This document shows, in pieces, positions 22,901-32,129 of a DNA stretch of 64,000 bases. Each line of letters starts with the position of its first letter. The stretch's first letter is position 1. Source of the stretch: Coix lacryma-jobi var. lacryma-jobi (lineage: Eukaryota; Streptophyta; Magnoliopsida; Poales; Poaceae); the NCBI GenBank assembly GCA_009763385.1, contig CM019823.1, forward strand, positions 174,250,574-174,314,573, in the 5' to 3' direction. The notes below the pieces were generated by a model that did no database searches, was not told the origin of the DNA, and worked only from the letters and a program-made list of their open reading frames with translations. The position numbers were made by a program, and so were the translations under genes.

Positions 22901-24031
22901 CCATGACAGCTCCCCATAGCCTCTGGTTCTCCCACCATGTTCAAGATTCTCCAGGGCGTATGTCAGCTCGTCCTTGTCTCTGTTCGGCTGCCACCTGCCA
23001 CTGGCAGCCATTTCTCTAGCATAAACAAATCTTTCTGCTGCTCTTTGGAGTTTTTCGCCATAGTGTACCCTTCCTGTTTGTTGGTCCAGGCTTCCTCCAT
23101 GACCAAAAAACCAATACTTGGCGCGCTCAGGCCAGTTTATCGATTCTGGTTCAATGCTCTTGGCTTGCAACTCTCGTTCCATTCTTTCCCATTTAGGAAT
23201 GGCACTCTTATAGCCACCTGATCCCAAGTGATGGTGGTATTATTTTTGTCGGGCATTCTGCTGGTTCCTTCTGATCCGTGCCTCACTCTCTTCTGATTTC
23301 TTGAATTCTACAAACTCATCCCAAAATGGCCTCAACTTGACGTAGGCCTTAGTGTTGAAATCCGGAGTTTGGTCCTTCTTGATAAATTTGTTGTATAAGT
23401 TCTTCTTCCAGCCCTGGAATAGTGTTGCCATTTTCTTCATAGCCCAGTCCCGAACTCTGGCCTTCAAATTTATATCTTCTGTTTCAAGTGTGAAATGTGC
23501 AAGGACCTCTTGCCAAACCAGTTCCTTATCAAGATCAGAGACAAAACTTATATCAGGAGCACTTGCCTTTTTCTTCCATTCACGAGCACTGATCGGGATC
23601 TTATCCCTTACAAGGCACCCACAGTGGGCAACAAATCTCTGTGCATGTTCTCCAAGTACTTGGCCTGTTTTCTCGTTGAATTCTGAGATAATGTACCGGC
23701 CCTCCAACGGCTTCTTCGGACCTCGTACGGTCCTACTCTTCCCGGTAGTCGTTGTCGATCCGGAGGGCTACATATGTAGGAACAGTAGATTATAAATACA
23801 TTTATAAATAATTTAGAATTTCATGTGCACATAGAGATTATTGTAGGTATATACCTCGCCAGTATTTTCTTGCATTATTTCTTCATAATCGGCAAAGTAT
23901 TGACTGCCGTCATCTACTTCTTGATTATTGTTATCATCACCTGCTAAATTTTGATTAGCGCCGCTGTTGATTAATTCGTACATTTCCTCCTCCATGTTGT
24001 CAACTGGGTCGGCCATTTCTGCGAATGACAT
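19969..24031 (-). pseudogene. CACTA second gene: transposase-associated protein with C-terminal Ulp1-type cysteine protease domain, one in-frame stop
   Basis: Eight exons with GT-AG introns and consistent phase: 24031-23855, 23767-22281, 22195-21065, 20967-20782, 20697-20587, 20501-20429, 20332-20234, 20136-19969 (1143 codons plus stop). Order: acidic N-terminus; plant transposase (Ptta/En/Spm) region in exon 2 (FVSDLDKELVWQ, HHLGSGGYKSAIPKW, WFFGHGGSLD); helical charged segment (ARKKEEEAQRMRRLEEM); Pro-rich repeats PPRRDPTPPPA in exon 3; C-terminal Ulp1/C48-like domain with FHW (His996), IYDS (Asp1013), Gln1060 and LCGYY (Cys1067), a complete catalytic set. Such proteins are thought to bind transposon ends; the protease substrate is unknown. 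The fault is TAA at 23242-23240 (codon 235), in frame between NARQK and YHHHLGSGG. All splice sites survive, so the lesion is recent, read through, or a base error. Downstream of the transposase, same strand. Confidence 0.85.
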
Positions 24032-24036
24032 GGAGG

Positions 24037-25075
24037 ATAATAAACACCATATTTTTGCAACTAACGTGCATAGGGTTTCGGGTTTTGGGTTTCGGGTTTA
24101 GGGTTTACGGTTTGGGGTCTAGGTTTTGACAACATTAAAAATAACATATATCCATGAAGACTATATTCGTAAAAATAACACTACCGACATGATCGAAAAG
24201 TCATATCCAAGTGATTATTCTATAAACATATCCAAGTGATAATAAACACCATATTTTTGCAACTAACGTGCATAGGGTTTCGGGTTTTGGGTTTCGGGTT
24301 TAGGGTTTAGGGTTTGGGGTTTAGGGTTTAGTGTTTTGGGTTTGGGGTTTAGGGTTTGGGGTTTAGGGTTTGGGGTTTAGTGTTTAGGGTTTCGTGTTTG
24401 GGGTTTCGGGTTTGGGGTTTAGGGTTAGGGGTTTGGGGTTTGGGGTTTAGGGTTTAGGGTTTGGGGTCTAGGTTTTGACAACATTAAAAATAACATATAT
24501 CCATGAAGACTATATTCGTAAAAATAACACTACCGACATGATCGAAAAGTCATATCCAAGTGATTATTCTATAAACATATCCAAGTGATAATAAACACCA
24601 TATTTTTGCAACTAACGTGCATAGGGTTTCGGGTTTTGGGTTTCGGGTTTAGGGTTTACGGTTTGGGGTTTAGGGTTTAGTGTTTTGGGTTTGGGGTTTA
24701 GGGTTTGGGGTTTAGGGTTTGGGGTTTAGTGTTTAGGGTTTCGTGTTTGGGGTTTCGGGTTTGGGGTTTAGGGTTAGGGGTTTAGGGTTAGGGGTTTGGG
24801 GTTGAGGGTTTGGGGTTTGGGGTTTAGTGTTTAGGGTTTCGTGTTTGGGGTTTCGGGTTTGGGGTTTAGGGTTAGGGGTTTGGGGTTGAGGGTTTGGGGT
24901 TTGGGGTTTCGTGTTTGGGGTTTCGGGTTTAGGGTTTAGGGTTTGGGGTCTAGGTTTTGACAACATTAAAAATAACATATATCCATGAAGACTATATTCG
25001 TAAAAATAACACTACCGACATGATCGAAAAGTCATATCCAAGTGATTATTCTATAAACATATCCAAGTGATTATT
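24037..25075. repeat. Triplicated block with degenerate telomere-like (TTTAGGG) repeats
   Basis: Three tandem segments begin near 24037, 24239 and 24597 with AATAAACACCATATTTTTGC. Each contains runs of TTTAGGG, TTTGGGG and TTTCGGG and ends in a shared tail (ACAACATTAAAAATAACATA ... GATCGAAAAGTCATATCC). The telomere-like core grows from about 60 bp to about 220 and 330 bp. The block sits directly upstream of the ATG of the second CACTA gene. TTTAGGG is the plant telomere unit, but interspersed variants and position inside a transposon rule out a chromosome end. Confidence 0.9.
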
Positions 25076-26120
25076 CCATAAACATATCCAAGTGATTATT
25101 TCATAAACATATACATGACCGATATAAATAAATGTTTACATATCTAAAGACCAAATTATCTAAGTGATTATTCCTCCTCCATCTAACACATGCAAAGGAC
25201 ACACCGTTGATGAGAGGACGACGACGGACGACGGCGAGGATGATGTCGCGGTGAGGACGACAACAGACGACGCCGAAGATCACGTTGCGGTGAGGATCAC
25301 ACGGTGAGGATGACGGCGGACGGCGCGGTCAACGCGGCCAATCTCTTTTATCTACATGTGTGTAAACATAATATCTTGTTAGGGTAAAAACTATTTTCTA
25401 TTTTCAATTCATATGGATTTCTATTTTCCTTTTCCTTACAAACAGTGCACACAAACACTTTACACACTGCACACACACATACACTGCACACACACTGCAC
25501 ACACTTGGTTCCCTGGTTCCCTGCACACACACATATTTTTTCTTTTTCTATAAATATATATGTATTTATATTTAATTTCTATTTTCTATATATGTATTTA
25601 TATTCATTTTTGTTCACTTGGTTCCCTGCAATGCTCACACTGCACACAGTGCACACACACACGCACACACACTTCACACACTGCACATACGGCACACACT
25701 GCACACACTGCACACACACTTAGCTTCACACACTGCACACACTGCAAACACGGCGCACGGCGGCATCCTCACCGGCGGCGCGAGCGAGGACGAGGCGGTA
25801 CGACGGCGAGGATGAGGCGGCACGACTGCGAACGGTCCGGTCCGGCCGAGGGAGGCCGAGTGCGGGCGACGGCGAGGGAGGCCAATCTCGCCGGCGAGGG
25901 AGGCCGGCGAGGGCGCCGCACGTGGACGACGGCGAGGGAGCACGAGGGCGCCGCGGACAACGGTGAGGGAGGCCGAGGACACTGCGGACGACGATGAGGG
26001 AGGCGAGGACGACGGCGAGGGAGAGGACGAGGCGGCGGCAGGGACACACGGCAGACGGCGAAGACGACGGAGGCGGCGGCGCAACACTGACGTCGATCTG
26101 AGGAAGGAGGAGGGCCCTGT
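25076..26120 (-). other. Probable 5' leader of the second CACTA gene, with CA-rich simple repeats
   Basis: Positions 25440-25750 hold CACACTGCACACAC-type simple repeats. Positions 25750-26120 are GC-rich (GGCGAGG-type trinucleotide bias), open in several frames but without a domain. It follows a TATA-like box at 26122-26131 on the minus strand, so it is most simply the untranslated leader, perhaps with an intron before 24031. Confidence 0.5.
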
Positions 26121-26121
26121 G

Positions 26122-26335
26122 CCCTATATACGCGGGGCACCTTTAGTCCCGGGCCGTGGCACCACCCGGGACTAAAACACCTTTAGCCCCGGTGCATAAG
26201 CCCACCCGGGACTAAAGAGGGGGACCTTTAGTCCCGGGTGGTGTTACGGCCCGGGACTAAAGGTTCTTCTCCCGCCTTTATTTTGGGTTAAGGTACCTTT
26301 AGTCCCGGGTGGTGCTACGGCCCGGGACTAAAGGG
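26122..26335 (-). promoter_or_regulatory. Internal promoter: TATA box next to a cluster of subterminal-type motifs
   Basis: The minus strand reads GTATATAGGG at 26131-26122. Immediately upstream on that strand (plus 26141-26335) are seven or so copies of CTTTAGTCCCGGG and its complement CCCGGGACTAAAG, the same motif found at the element's ends. In En/Spm the partner protein TNPA binds such motifs and also acts on the promoter; a similar autoregulation here is inference. A recombined second element end is the alternative, but no CACTA terminus is seen nearby. Confidence 0.6.
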
Positions 26336-27035
26336 TCTTCTGCCGCCTTTATTTTGGGTTTCCTGTGTTTTGGGTTTTGAATTAAGTTTTGGCTATATTA
26401 ATATGTTGTAATACTTGTTACTTGCATAGTAAATTCAATATTAGGCATAAAATTACTTAAAAATAGCAGTTGTGTTTCCTTTTACATTATTGTATTGTAG
26501 AAAATTTTGTAACATAAATTCTTTTTTCTTTTCTTATAATAACAAATATAAATGTAAATAACAATTTATATTTTGTTAATGCAAAAATATAATGTTAAAT
26601 TTAAATATCTGAAACAACTGGTGCTCGATAGGAAAATATTTTTTGCATTATATGAACGTTAAATTTTGGGTTGTTTATCTTTTATTGTCCAAATGCACGA
26701 TAGAGAAATTCACTGTTAAATTACAATTTAATTTTAAAAGATAAATTTGTGTAGTTCATATACGTTTCTGTGTCATATTGGTCTCAAAATTTTTCTTAGG
26801 TTGTCACGTGACACGGGTGAGGCAACCAACAAGTTTGTGTTTTTTCGGAGATGGTTTGCTTCTTTTTCCGGTTTAATTGAATTACCGCACACTCTCACCC
26901 AATAATTATAGGGTCAATTAGGCCTACCAACAAAATAATCCAGAATGGAGCCAAACTTGTGGGGCATCGACACTGACATCAACGAACCAAGACTATGCAT
27001 AATCATTATTAGTTACACGAAAACTGTAATATATA
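26336..27035. other. Noncoding spacer between the two main CACTA genes
   Basis: AT-rich with no supported ORF. It probably holds the 3' end of the transposase transcript. No terminus-like sequence was found. Confidence 0.5.
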
Positions 27036-30000
27036 TCAAGCGGGTACACTGGTGATCTTTTTCTTCACGTATGTTCCTTGGTCATGATCATGTCGTAACC
27101 ATGGAGTCTCCTCAGCATTTAGCAGGATGCTTGGGTCTTTGGTCACACTGAAGGGCGGTATTCGGTCATCTTTTTCATAATCTTCTGACATGTCTGACTT
27201 GTCCTCAATTCCCACGATGTTTCTTTTTCCTGAAAGAACTATGTGGCGTTTGGGCTCTTTGGTTGATTTATCATCATTTTTCCCTCTCTTGGGTTTTGTA
27301 GACATGTCTTTCACGTAGAACACTTGAGTCACATCAGCAGCAAGGACGAATGGTTCACCTTTGTATCCAATATTGTTGAGATCCACTGTTGTCATTCCAT
27401 ACTCCTTGTCAACTGTTACTCCGGCTCCGGTCGCCTTGACCCATTGGCATCGAAACAAAGGGACTTTAAAATTAGGTGCGTAGTCTAGTTCCCAAATCTC
27501 CTCTATGCGGCCATAATATGTTTGCCTCTTCCCAGATGGGTCTGTGGCATCTACGCGAACACCACTGTTTTGGTTCGTGCTCCTTTGATCTTGGGCCATG
27601 GTGTAAAATGTGTTTCCATTGATCTCATACCCTTTGTACGTGAGGATGTGCCATGACGGTTGCCTAGCCAACAAATATAGTTGCTCATCAATATTGTTAT
27701 TACCCAGACATTCCTTTCGCAACCAAGTGCTAAAAGTATTCATGTGCTCACGTGTTATCCAAACTTCATTCTTCTCTGGAAATTGGGATCGTAGGAACTC
27801 CTTGTGTACATCGATATATGGATCCACCACGGTTGAGTTTTGAAGAACTGTGTAGTGCGCTTTATTGAAATAATCATTCCCTGTACCGATATATGTTTTC
27901 TTCCCTAGTGTCCCCTTTCCACATAGCCTCCCCTCGTGCCGCGATTCAGGAACACCAATCGGGTCAAGGTCAGGAATGAAGTCAACACAGAACTCAATGA
28001 CCTCCTCTGTCCCGTAGCCCTTGGCGATGCTTCCTTCTGGCCGAGCACGTTGGTGAACATATTTTTTCAGTACTCCCATGAACCTCTCAAAGGGGAACAT
28101 GTTGTGTAGGAACACAGGACCGAGAATATGAATCTCCTTGACCAGGTGAACTAGGAGGTGTGTCATGATATTAAAGAAGGATGGAGGAAACACCAACTCA
28201 AAGCTCACAAGACATTGAACCACATCATTCTGTAGAGTAGCCAGTTCTAGTGGATTAATTGCCTTCTGAGAAATTGCATTGAGGAATGCACAGAGCTTCA
28301 CAGTGGCAAGACGTACATGTGGAGGTAGAATTCCTCTTAAAGCAACCGGAAGCAATTGCGTCATAAGCCCGTGGCAGTCATGCGACTTTAAGTTTAGGAA
28401 TTTCTTCTCTTGCATATTTATTATTCCCTTTATATTGGAGGAGAATCCAGATGGGACCTTGATGCTGTTTAGGCATTCAAACATGATTTCCTTCTCTTCA
28501 TTGCTAAGAGTGTAGCTAGCAGGTCTTAAGTAATGGCGTCCATCATCTGTCTTCTCTGGATGTAGGTTGTCTCGTTCTTTCATGCGCTGCAACTCTTGTC
28601 GTGCTTCAAGTGTATCCTTAGACTTCCCATACACACCCATGAATCCTAGAAGGTTGACACAAAGATTCTTTGTCAGGTGCATCACGTCGATCGCGTGGCG
28701 GACCTCTAGTACATGCCAATAGGGTAGCTCCCAAAATATTGACTTCTTCTTCCACATGGGTGCGTGTCCCGTAGCGTCTTTCGGAACAGGTTCACTGCCC
28801 GTCCCCTTTCCAAAGACTACTTTCACATCCTTGATCATCTCAAGTACATCTTCCCCAGTTCTGTTGCGAGGCTTGCTCCGGTGGTCTGTCTCACCTTTAA
28901 AATGCTTGCCTTTCTTTCTAACCTGGTGATTCATCGAAAGAAATCGACGATGCCCAAGATACACTACCTTTCTACATTTTTTCAAATATACACTATCCAT
29001 GTCATCAAAACAATGTGTGCATGCATTATATCCCTTGTTTGACTGTCCTGAAAGATTACTTAGAGCAGGCCAATCATTGATTGTTACGAACAACAATGCT
29101 CGCAGGTCAAAGTGTTCCTGTTTGTAATCATCCCACACACGTACACCTGATTTACTCCATAAAAGTAGGAGTTCCTCAACTAATGGCCTCAGGTAGACAT
29201 CGATATCGTTGCCAGGCTGCCTCGGGCCTTGGATGAGCACTGGCATCATAATGAACTTCCGCTTCAAGCATAACCACGAAGGAAGGTTGTACATACATAG
29301 AGTAACAGGCCACGTGCTATGACTACTGCTCTGTTCCCCAAAAGGATTCATCCCGTCCGTACTTAAACCAAACCTTAAGTTTCTAGCATCTTTTGCAAAT
29401 TCTGGGAATTCTCTGTCTATTGCTCTCCACTGGGACCCATCTGCAGGGTGTCTCAACATGTTGTCTACCTTACGGTCTTCTTTGTGCCATCGCACCAACT
29501 TTGCATGGTCCTTGTTTCTGAACAGACGTTTCAGGCGTGGTATTATAGGAGCGTACCACATAACCTTGGCAGGGATTTTCTTCCGGGGACGTTCTTCACC
29601 CTCAACATCGCCAGGGTCATCTCGCCTGATCTTATATCGTGACGCGTTACATACAGGGCATTCATCCAAATTCTCGTATTCCTTGCCACGGTACAGGATG
29701 CAGTCATTAGGACATGCATGTATCTTCTGGATTTCTAAACCCAAAGGACAGACCACTTGTTTTGCTTCGTACGTAGTGCCGGGTAATTCGTTAGGCTTCG
29801 GAAGCATCTTTTGTTTTATAATCTTCAATAATTGTCCAAATGCCTTGTCAGATACACCATTCTGTGCCTTCCATTGTAGCAACTCAAGTGTTGTGCCTAA
29901 CTTTTTTTGTCCATCTGCAGCAGACGGGTATAGTAATTTCCTGTGATCCTCTAGCATACAGTCAAACTTAGCCTTCTCCTTTTCACTTTCGCAATCTCCT

Positions 30001-30401
30001 TGTGCATCACGAATGACATCACCAAGAGCATCATCTTCAGCGAGTGTGTCTTCTGCACTTGCCTCTTCTTCACCTTCCCCCATTGCAGTATCACCAAAGT
30101 CACCGTATTGAGCAATAATGTCATCGTCAGGGTCCAATTGTTCTTCTTCACCTTCTTCCATCATAACCCCAGTTTCTCCATGCTTCGTCCAACAACTATA
30201 GTTTGGCATGAAACCCGACTTGAACAAGTGTGAGTGAAGACTCCTTGAGCTAGAATATTCCTTCGAATTATTACAAAGGGCACATGGGCAGCACATAAAA
30301 CCATTCCGCTTGTTTGCCTCGGCCACTCTTAAAAAATAATGCACGCCATCAATGAACTCTTTTGAGCGACGATCGACATTGTACATCCAGTGACGTGTCA
30401 T
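27036..30401 (-). CDS. CACTA (En/Spm-type) TNP2-like transposase, intact
   Basis: A single uninterrupted frame of 1121 codons in the nucleus-acting DDE-type transposase family that cuts CACTA ends. I chose the ATG at 30401-30399 because MTRHWM starts the conserved N-terminal domain right after a likely AG acceptor (ATAATGCAG); the frame itself continues 19 codons upstream. Domains in order: transposase-associated domain at 1-75 with CPC, C and HLF...GF...Y..W.KHGE; acidic linker at 82-135; tnp2 core at about 235-600 with STDGMNPFG (Asp349), INDWPALSNLSG (Asp443) and HAIDVMHLTKNL (Asp573); DUF4218-like part at about 700-810 (FPFERFMGVLKKYV); DUF4216-like part at about 945-1030 (VPLFRCQWV, GEPFVLAADVTQVFYV). 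The charged C-terminus is Lys-rich. No stop or frameshift is visible and length fits the family, so the protein may be functional. Confidence 0.95.
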   Translation of the reverse strand: MTRHWMYNVDRRSKEFIDGVHYFLRVAEANKRNGFMCCPCALCNNSKEYSSSRSLHSHLFKSGFMPNYSCWTKHGETGVMMEEGEEEQLDPDDDIIAQYGDFGDTAMGEGEEEASAEDTLAEDDALGDVIRDAQGDCESEKEKAKFDCMLEDHRKLLYPSAADGQKKLGTTLELLQWKAQNGVSDKAFGQLLKIIKQKMLPKPNELPGTTYEAKQVVCPLGLEIQKIHACPNDCILYRGKEYENLDECPVCNASRYKIRRDDPGDVEGEERPRKKIPAKVMWYAPIIPRLKRLFRNKDHAKLVRWHKEDRKVDNMLRHPADGSQWRAIDREFPEFAKDARNLRFGLSTDGMNPFGEQSSSHSTWPVTLCMYNLPSWLCLKRKFIMMPVLIQGPRQPGNDIDVYLRPLVEELLLLWSKSGVRVWDDYKQEHFDLRALLFVTINDWPALSNLSGQSNKGYNACTHCFDDMDSVYLKKCRKVVYLGHRRFLSMNHQVRKKGKHFKGETDHRSKPRNRTGEDVLEMIKDVKVVFGKGTGSEPVPKDATGHAPMWKKKSIFWELPYWHVLEVRHAIDVMHLTKNLCVNLLGFMGVYGKSKDTLEARQELQRMKERDNLHPEKTDDGRHYLRPASYTLSNEEKEIMFECLNSIKVPSGFSSNIKGIINMQEKKFLNLKSHDCHGLMTQLLPVALRGILPPHVRLATVKLCAFLNAISQKAINPLELATLQNDVVQCLVSFELVFPPSFFNIMTHLLVHLVKEIHILGPVFLHNMFPFERFMGVLKKYVHQRARPEGSIAKGYGTEEVIEFCVDFIPDLDPIGVPESRHEGRLCGKGTLGKKTYIGTGNDYFNKAHYTVLQNSTVVDPYIDVHKEFLRSQFPEKNEVWITREHMNTFSTWLRKECLGNNNIDEQLYLLARQPSWHILTYKGYEINGNTFYTMAQDQRSTNQNSGVRVDATDPSGKRQTYYGRIEEIWELDYAPNFKVPLFRCQWVKATGAGVTVDKEYGMTTVDLNNIGYKGEPFVLAADVTQVFYVKDMSTKPKRGKNDDKSTKEPKRHIVLSGKRNIVGIEDKSDMSEDYEKDDRIPPFSVTKDPSILLNAEETPWLRHDHDQGTYVKKKITSVPA

Positions 30402-30572
30402 CGTCTGCATTATATGACATATCACATAATTATATCGATCTCTCATTCTTATAAACAAATAAAATTATAAAATGTCTGACATGAAATTTAGTAAGAATCA
30501 CTGGTGGCATAAAAGTAGTAGCAGTTGAACTTGTCTAATTAATTAATTATTACATCAAGATAACAGTGCAGC

Positions 30573-30872
30573 CTAATCCACTTGGCCACAACCAAAGCAA
30601 CTAACAACACCTGCACATTTTTCCCACATCACAGTCCAACAAGATGTACTGTCTGCCACTCCAACCGGATAGGAAGGTAAGGTAGGGGTAGGTGCAGTAG
30701 GAATTGAGTTGATTCTTGAGTTAAAAGCATCTAGAGCTGCAGAAGCTTCCTCAAAAGACTTGTACTTTTTATGCACAGCTCCCTTAACTTTGAGGACATA
30801 CTGACTGCACTCGGCCCAGCTGGTGTAAATACCTGGTTTGGTGCCCTCGAAAACAACATACCAAGCAGGCAT
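30573..30872 (-). CDS. Small viroplasmin-like (RNase H1 N-terminal-type) ORF in the CACTA element
   Basis: A 99-codon frame on the strand of the transposase, 171 bp upstream of it. Residues 3-50 (WYVVFEGTKPGIY, WAECSQYV, VKGAVHKKYKSFEEA) fit the small RNA/DNA-hybrid-binding fold shared by the N-terminus of eukaryotic RNase H1 and the caulimovirus viroplasmin (Cauli_VI family). The rest is Pro-rich then Cys-rich (CWTVMWEKCAGVVSCFGCG) and not recognised. The ATG follows a likely acceptor (AAACGCAG), suggesting that it is the first coding exon after a leader intron. No RNase H catalytic domain is present. It may be a host or viral capture; a role in transposition is unknown. It could also be spliced to a later exon, but I found no in-frame join to the transposase. 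Confidence 0.7.
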   Translation of the reverse strand: MPAWYVVFEGTKPGIYTSWAECSQYVLKVKGAVHKKYKSFEEASAALDAFNSRINSIPTAPTPTLPSYPVGVADSTSCWTVMWEKCAGVVSCFGCGQVD

Positions 30873-30882
30873 CCTTCTGCGT

Positions 30883-31340
30883 TTTGTAAACTAAAGTATT
30901 ATATATTTCTAATTTCTGTAAACAACTAATTTAACTGATCTCTATTTCTCCAAAATAATAAAATATACTAATTAAACCGGTCACATTTTGTAAACTAAAG
31001 TATTATATATTTCTAATTTCTGTAAACAACTAATTTAACTAATCTCTATTTCTCCAAAATAATAAAATATACTAATTAAAACGGTCACATTTTGTAAACT
31101 AAATTATTATATATTTCTAATTTCTGTAAACAAATGATTTAAATGATCTCTATTCCTCAAAAAAAAACTAATTAAACTGTCACATTTTCTAAACTAAAGT
31201 ATTATATATTTCTAATTTTTGTGTAAACAAATGATTTAAATGATCTCTATTTCAAAAAAACTAATTAAACCGGTCACATTTTCTAAACTAAAGTATTATA
31301 TATTTTGTTTTTCTAAACCGGTCACATTTCTCTAAAAGAC
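30883..31340. repeat. 93-105-bp tandem repeat in the probable leader intron
   Basis: Five copies start near 30885, 30989, 31094, 31190 and 31283. Each contains TAAACTAAAGTATTATATAT, GATCTCTATTTC and AATTAAACCGGTCACATTTT, with decay toward the right. On the minus strand the array lies between a possible donor near 31447 (AAAG/GTTACT) and the acceptor before 30872, so it would be intronic. Confidence 0.8.
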
Positions 31341-31625
31341 TAAAATAAACTAATTAAACGGTCATATTTTGTTTTTAGATTAATAATTTGAACTATCAAG
31401 TCAATGAACTCAAATAGCTACAAAAATGAATAACTTAAGCTAGTAACCTTTCAACGAGTCGATGGCGGTGTAGATGTGATGAAATAAATCAATCGCCGGA
31501 GATGTGTTAACAAACAAAAATCACCGGAGGAGAAGAGAGCAAACAAGCAAGCAAGAGCAAGCAGTGACTGAATGAAGAAAAATGAAGACAGGAGCTCGGG
31601 CACGGCTGGAGGTAGAAGAACATTT

Positions 31626-31635
31626 CAAATATAGG
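31626..31635 (-). promoter_or_regulatory. TATA box of the CACTA transposase transcription unit
   Basis: The minus strand reads CCTATATTTG immediately inside the right subterminal array. Downstream on that strand is a CT-rich leader-like sequence (31600-31450). This parallels the TATA box next to the internal motif cluster at 26122. Confidence 0.55.
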
Positions 31636-31639
31636 GAGG

Positions 31640-32119
31640 GACATTTAGCCCCGATCCTTATTCCCAGCCGGGGCTAAATGTTGGCATTTAGCCCCGGCTG
31701 GGTACACCAACCGGAACAAAACCTTTTAGTCCCGGTTGGTGTTACCAACCGGGGCTAAAGATGCCAACATTTAGCCCCGGCTGCATACACCAACCGGAGC
31801 AAAACCTTTAGTCCCGGTTGGTGTTACGGCCCGGGGCTAAAGATGCCAACATTTAGCCCCGGCTGCATACACCAACCGGGGCAAAACCTTTAGTCCCGGT
31901 TGGTGTTACGGCCCGGGGCTAAAGGCCGGTCTTTAGCCCCGGTTGGTAACACCAACCGAGACTAAAGGCCCCTCTGACAATTGAGCCGTTGGGCTGGGGA
32001 GCTTTAGCCCCGGTTGGTGTTACCAACCGGGGCTAAAGGGCTTTCTAGTCCCGGGCGCAAATTTTTCCGTGGCTAATGCTGATTTTGCAAATCGTCCAAA
32101 GGCCTGTTCTCTAGTAGTG
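31640..32119. repeat. Right subterminal repeat array and terminal repeat of the inner CACTA element
   Basis: About a dozen TTTAGCCCCGG, TTTAGTCCCGG and CCGGGGCTAAAG motifs in both orientations. Several form short palindromes around GGTTGGTGTTACCAACC. The array ends in the terminal repeat at 32119 and mirrors 19340-19660. Confidence 0.88.
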
Positions 32120-32129
32120 TATATCACGT

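Larger units (their letters stand above)
19327..32119 (-). mobile_element. Inner, near-complete CACTA (En/Spm-like) transposon, 12.8 kb
   Basis: The left end CACTAGTACAGAACAGGCCT (19327) and right end, read inverted (CACTACTAGAGAACAGGCCT, ending 32119), are terminal inverted repeats flanked by TAT on both sides (19324-19326, 32120-32122). Both ends carry arrays of TTTAG(T/C)CCCGG motifs in both orientations. Genes are read on the minus strand: small viroplasmin-like ORF (30872-30573), TNP2-type transposase (30401-27036), and second gene with Ulp1-type domain (24031-19969). CACTA elements move by cut and paste; the transposase cuts the ends and the partner protein is thought to bind the subterminal motifs. 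The transposase is intact while the partner has one stop. Confidence 0.92.

Noticed and set aside
24060..24960. Chromosome end or interstitial telomere
   Set aside because: Units are mixed variants, interrupted by shared non-telomeric sequence, and fully inside a CACTA element.
26122..26335. A second CACTA element ending here
   Set aside because: Subterminal-type motifs are present but no CACTA terminus or target duplication is nearby, while the outer ends of the 12.8-kb element match with TAT.
30401..30573. Fusion of the viroplasmin-like ORF to the transposase by splicing
   Set aside because: The only good donor (GCAG/GTGTTG) joins the acceptor before the transposase out of frame.
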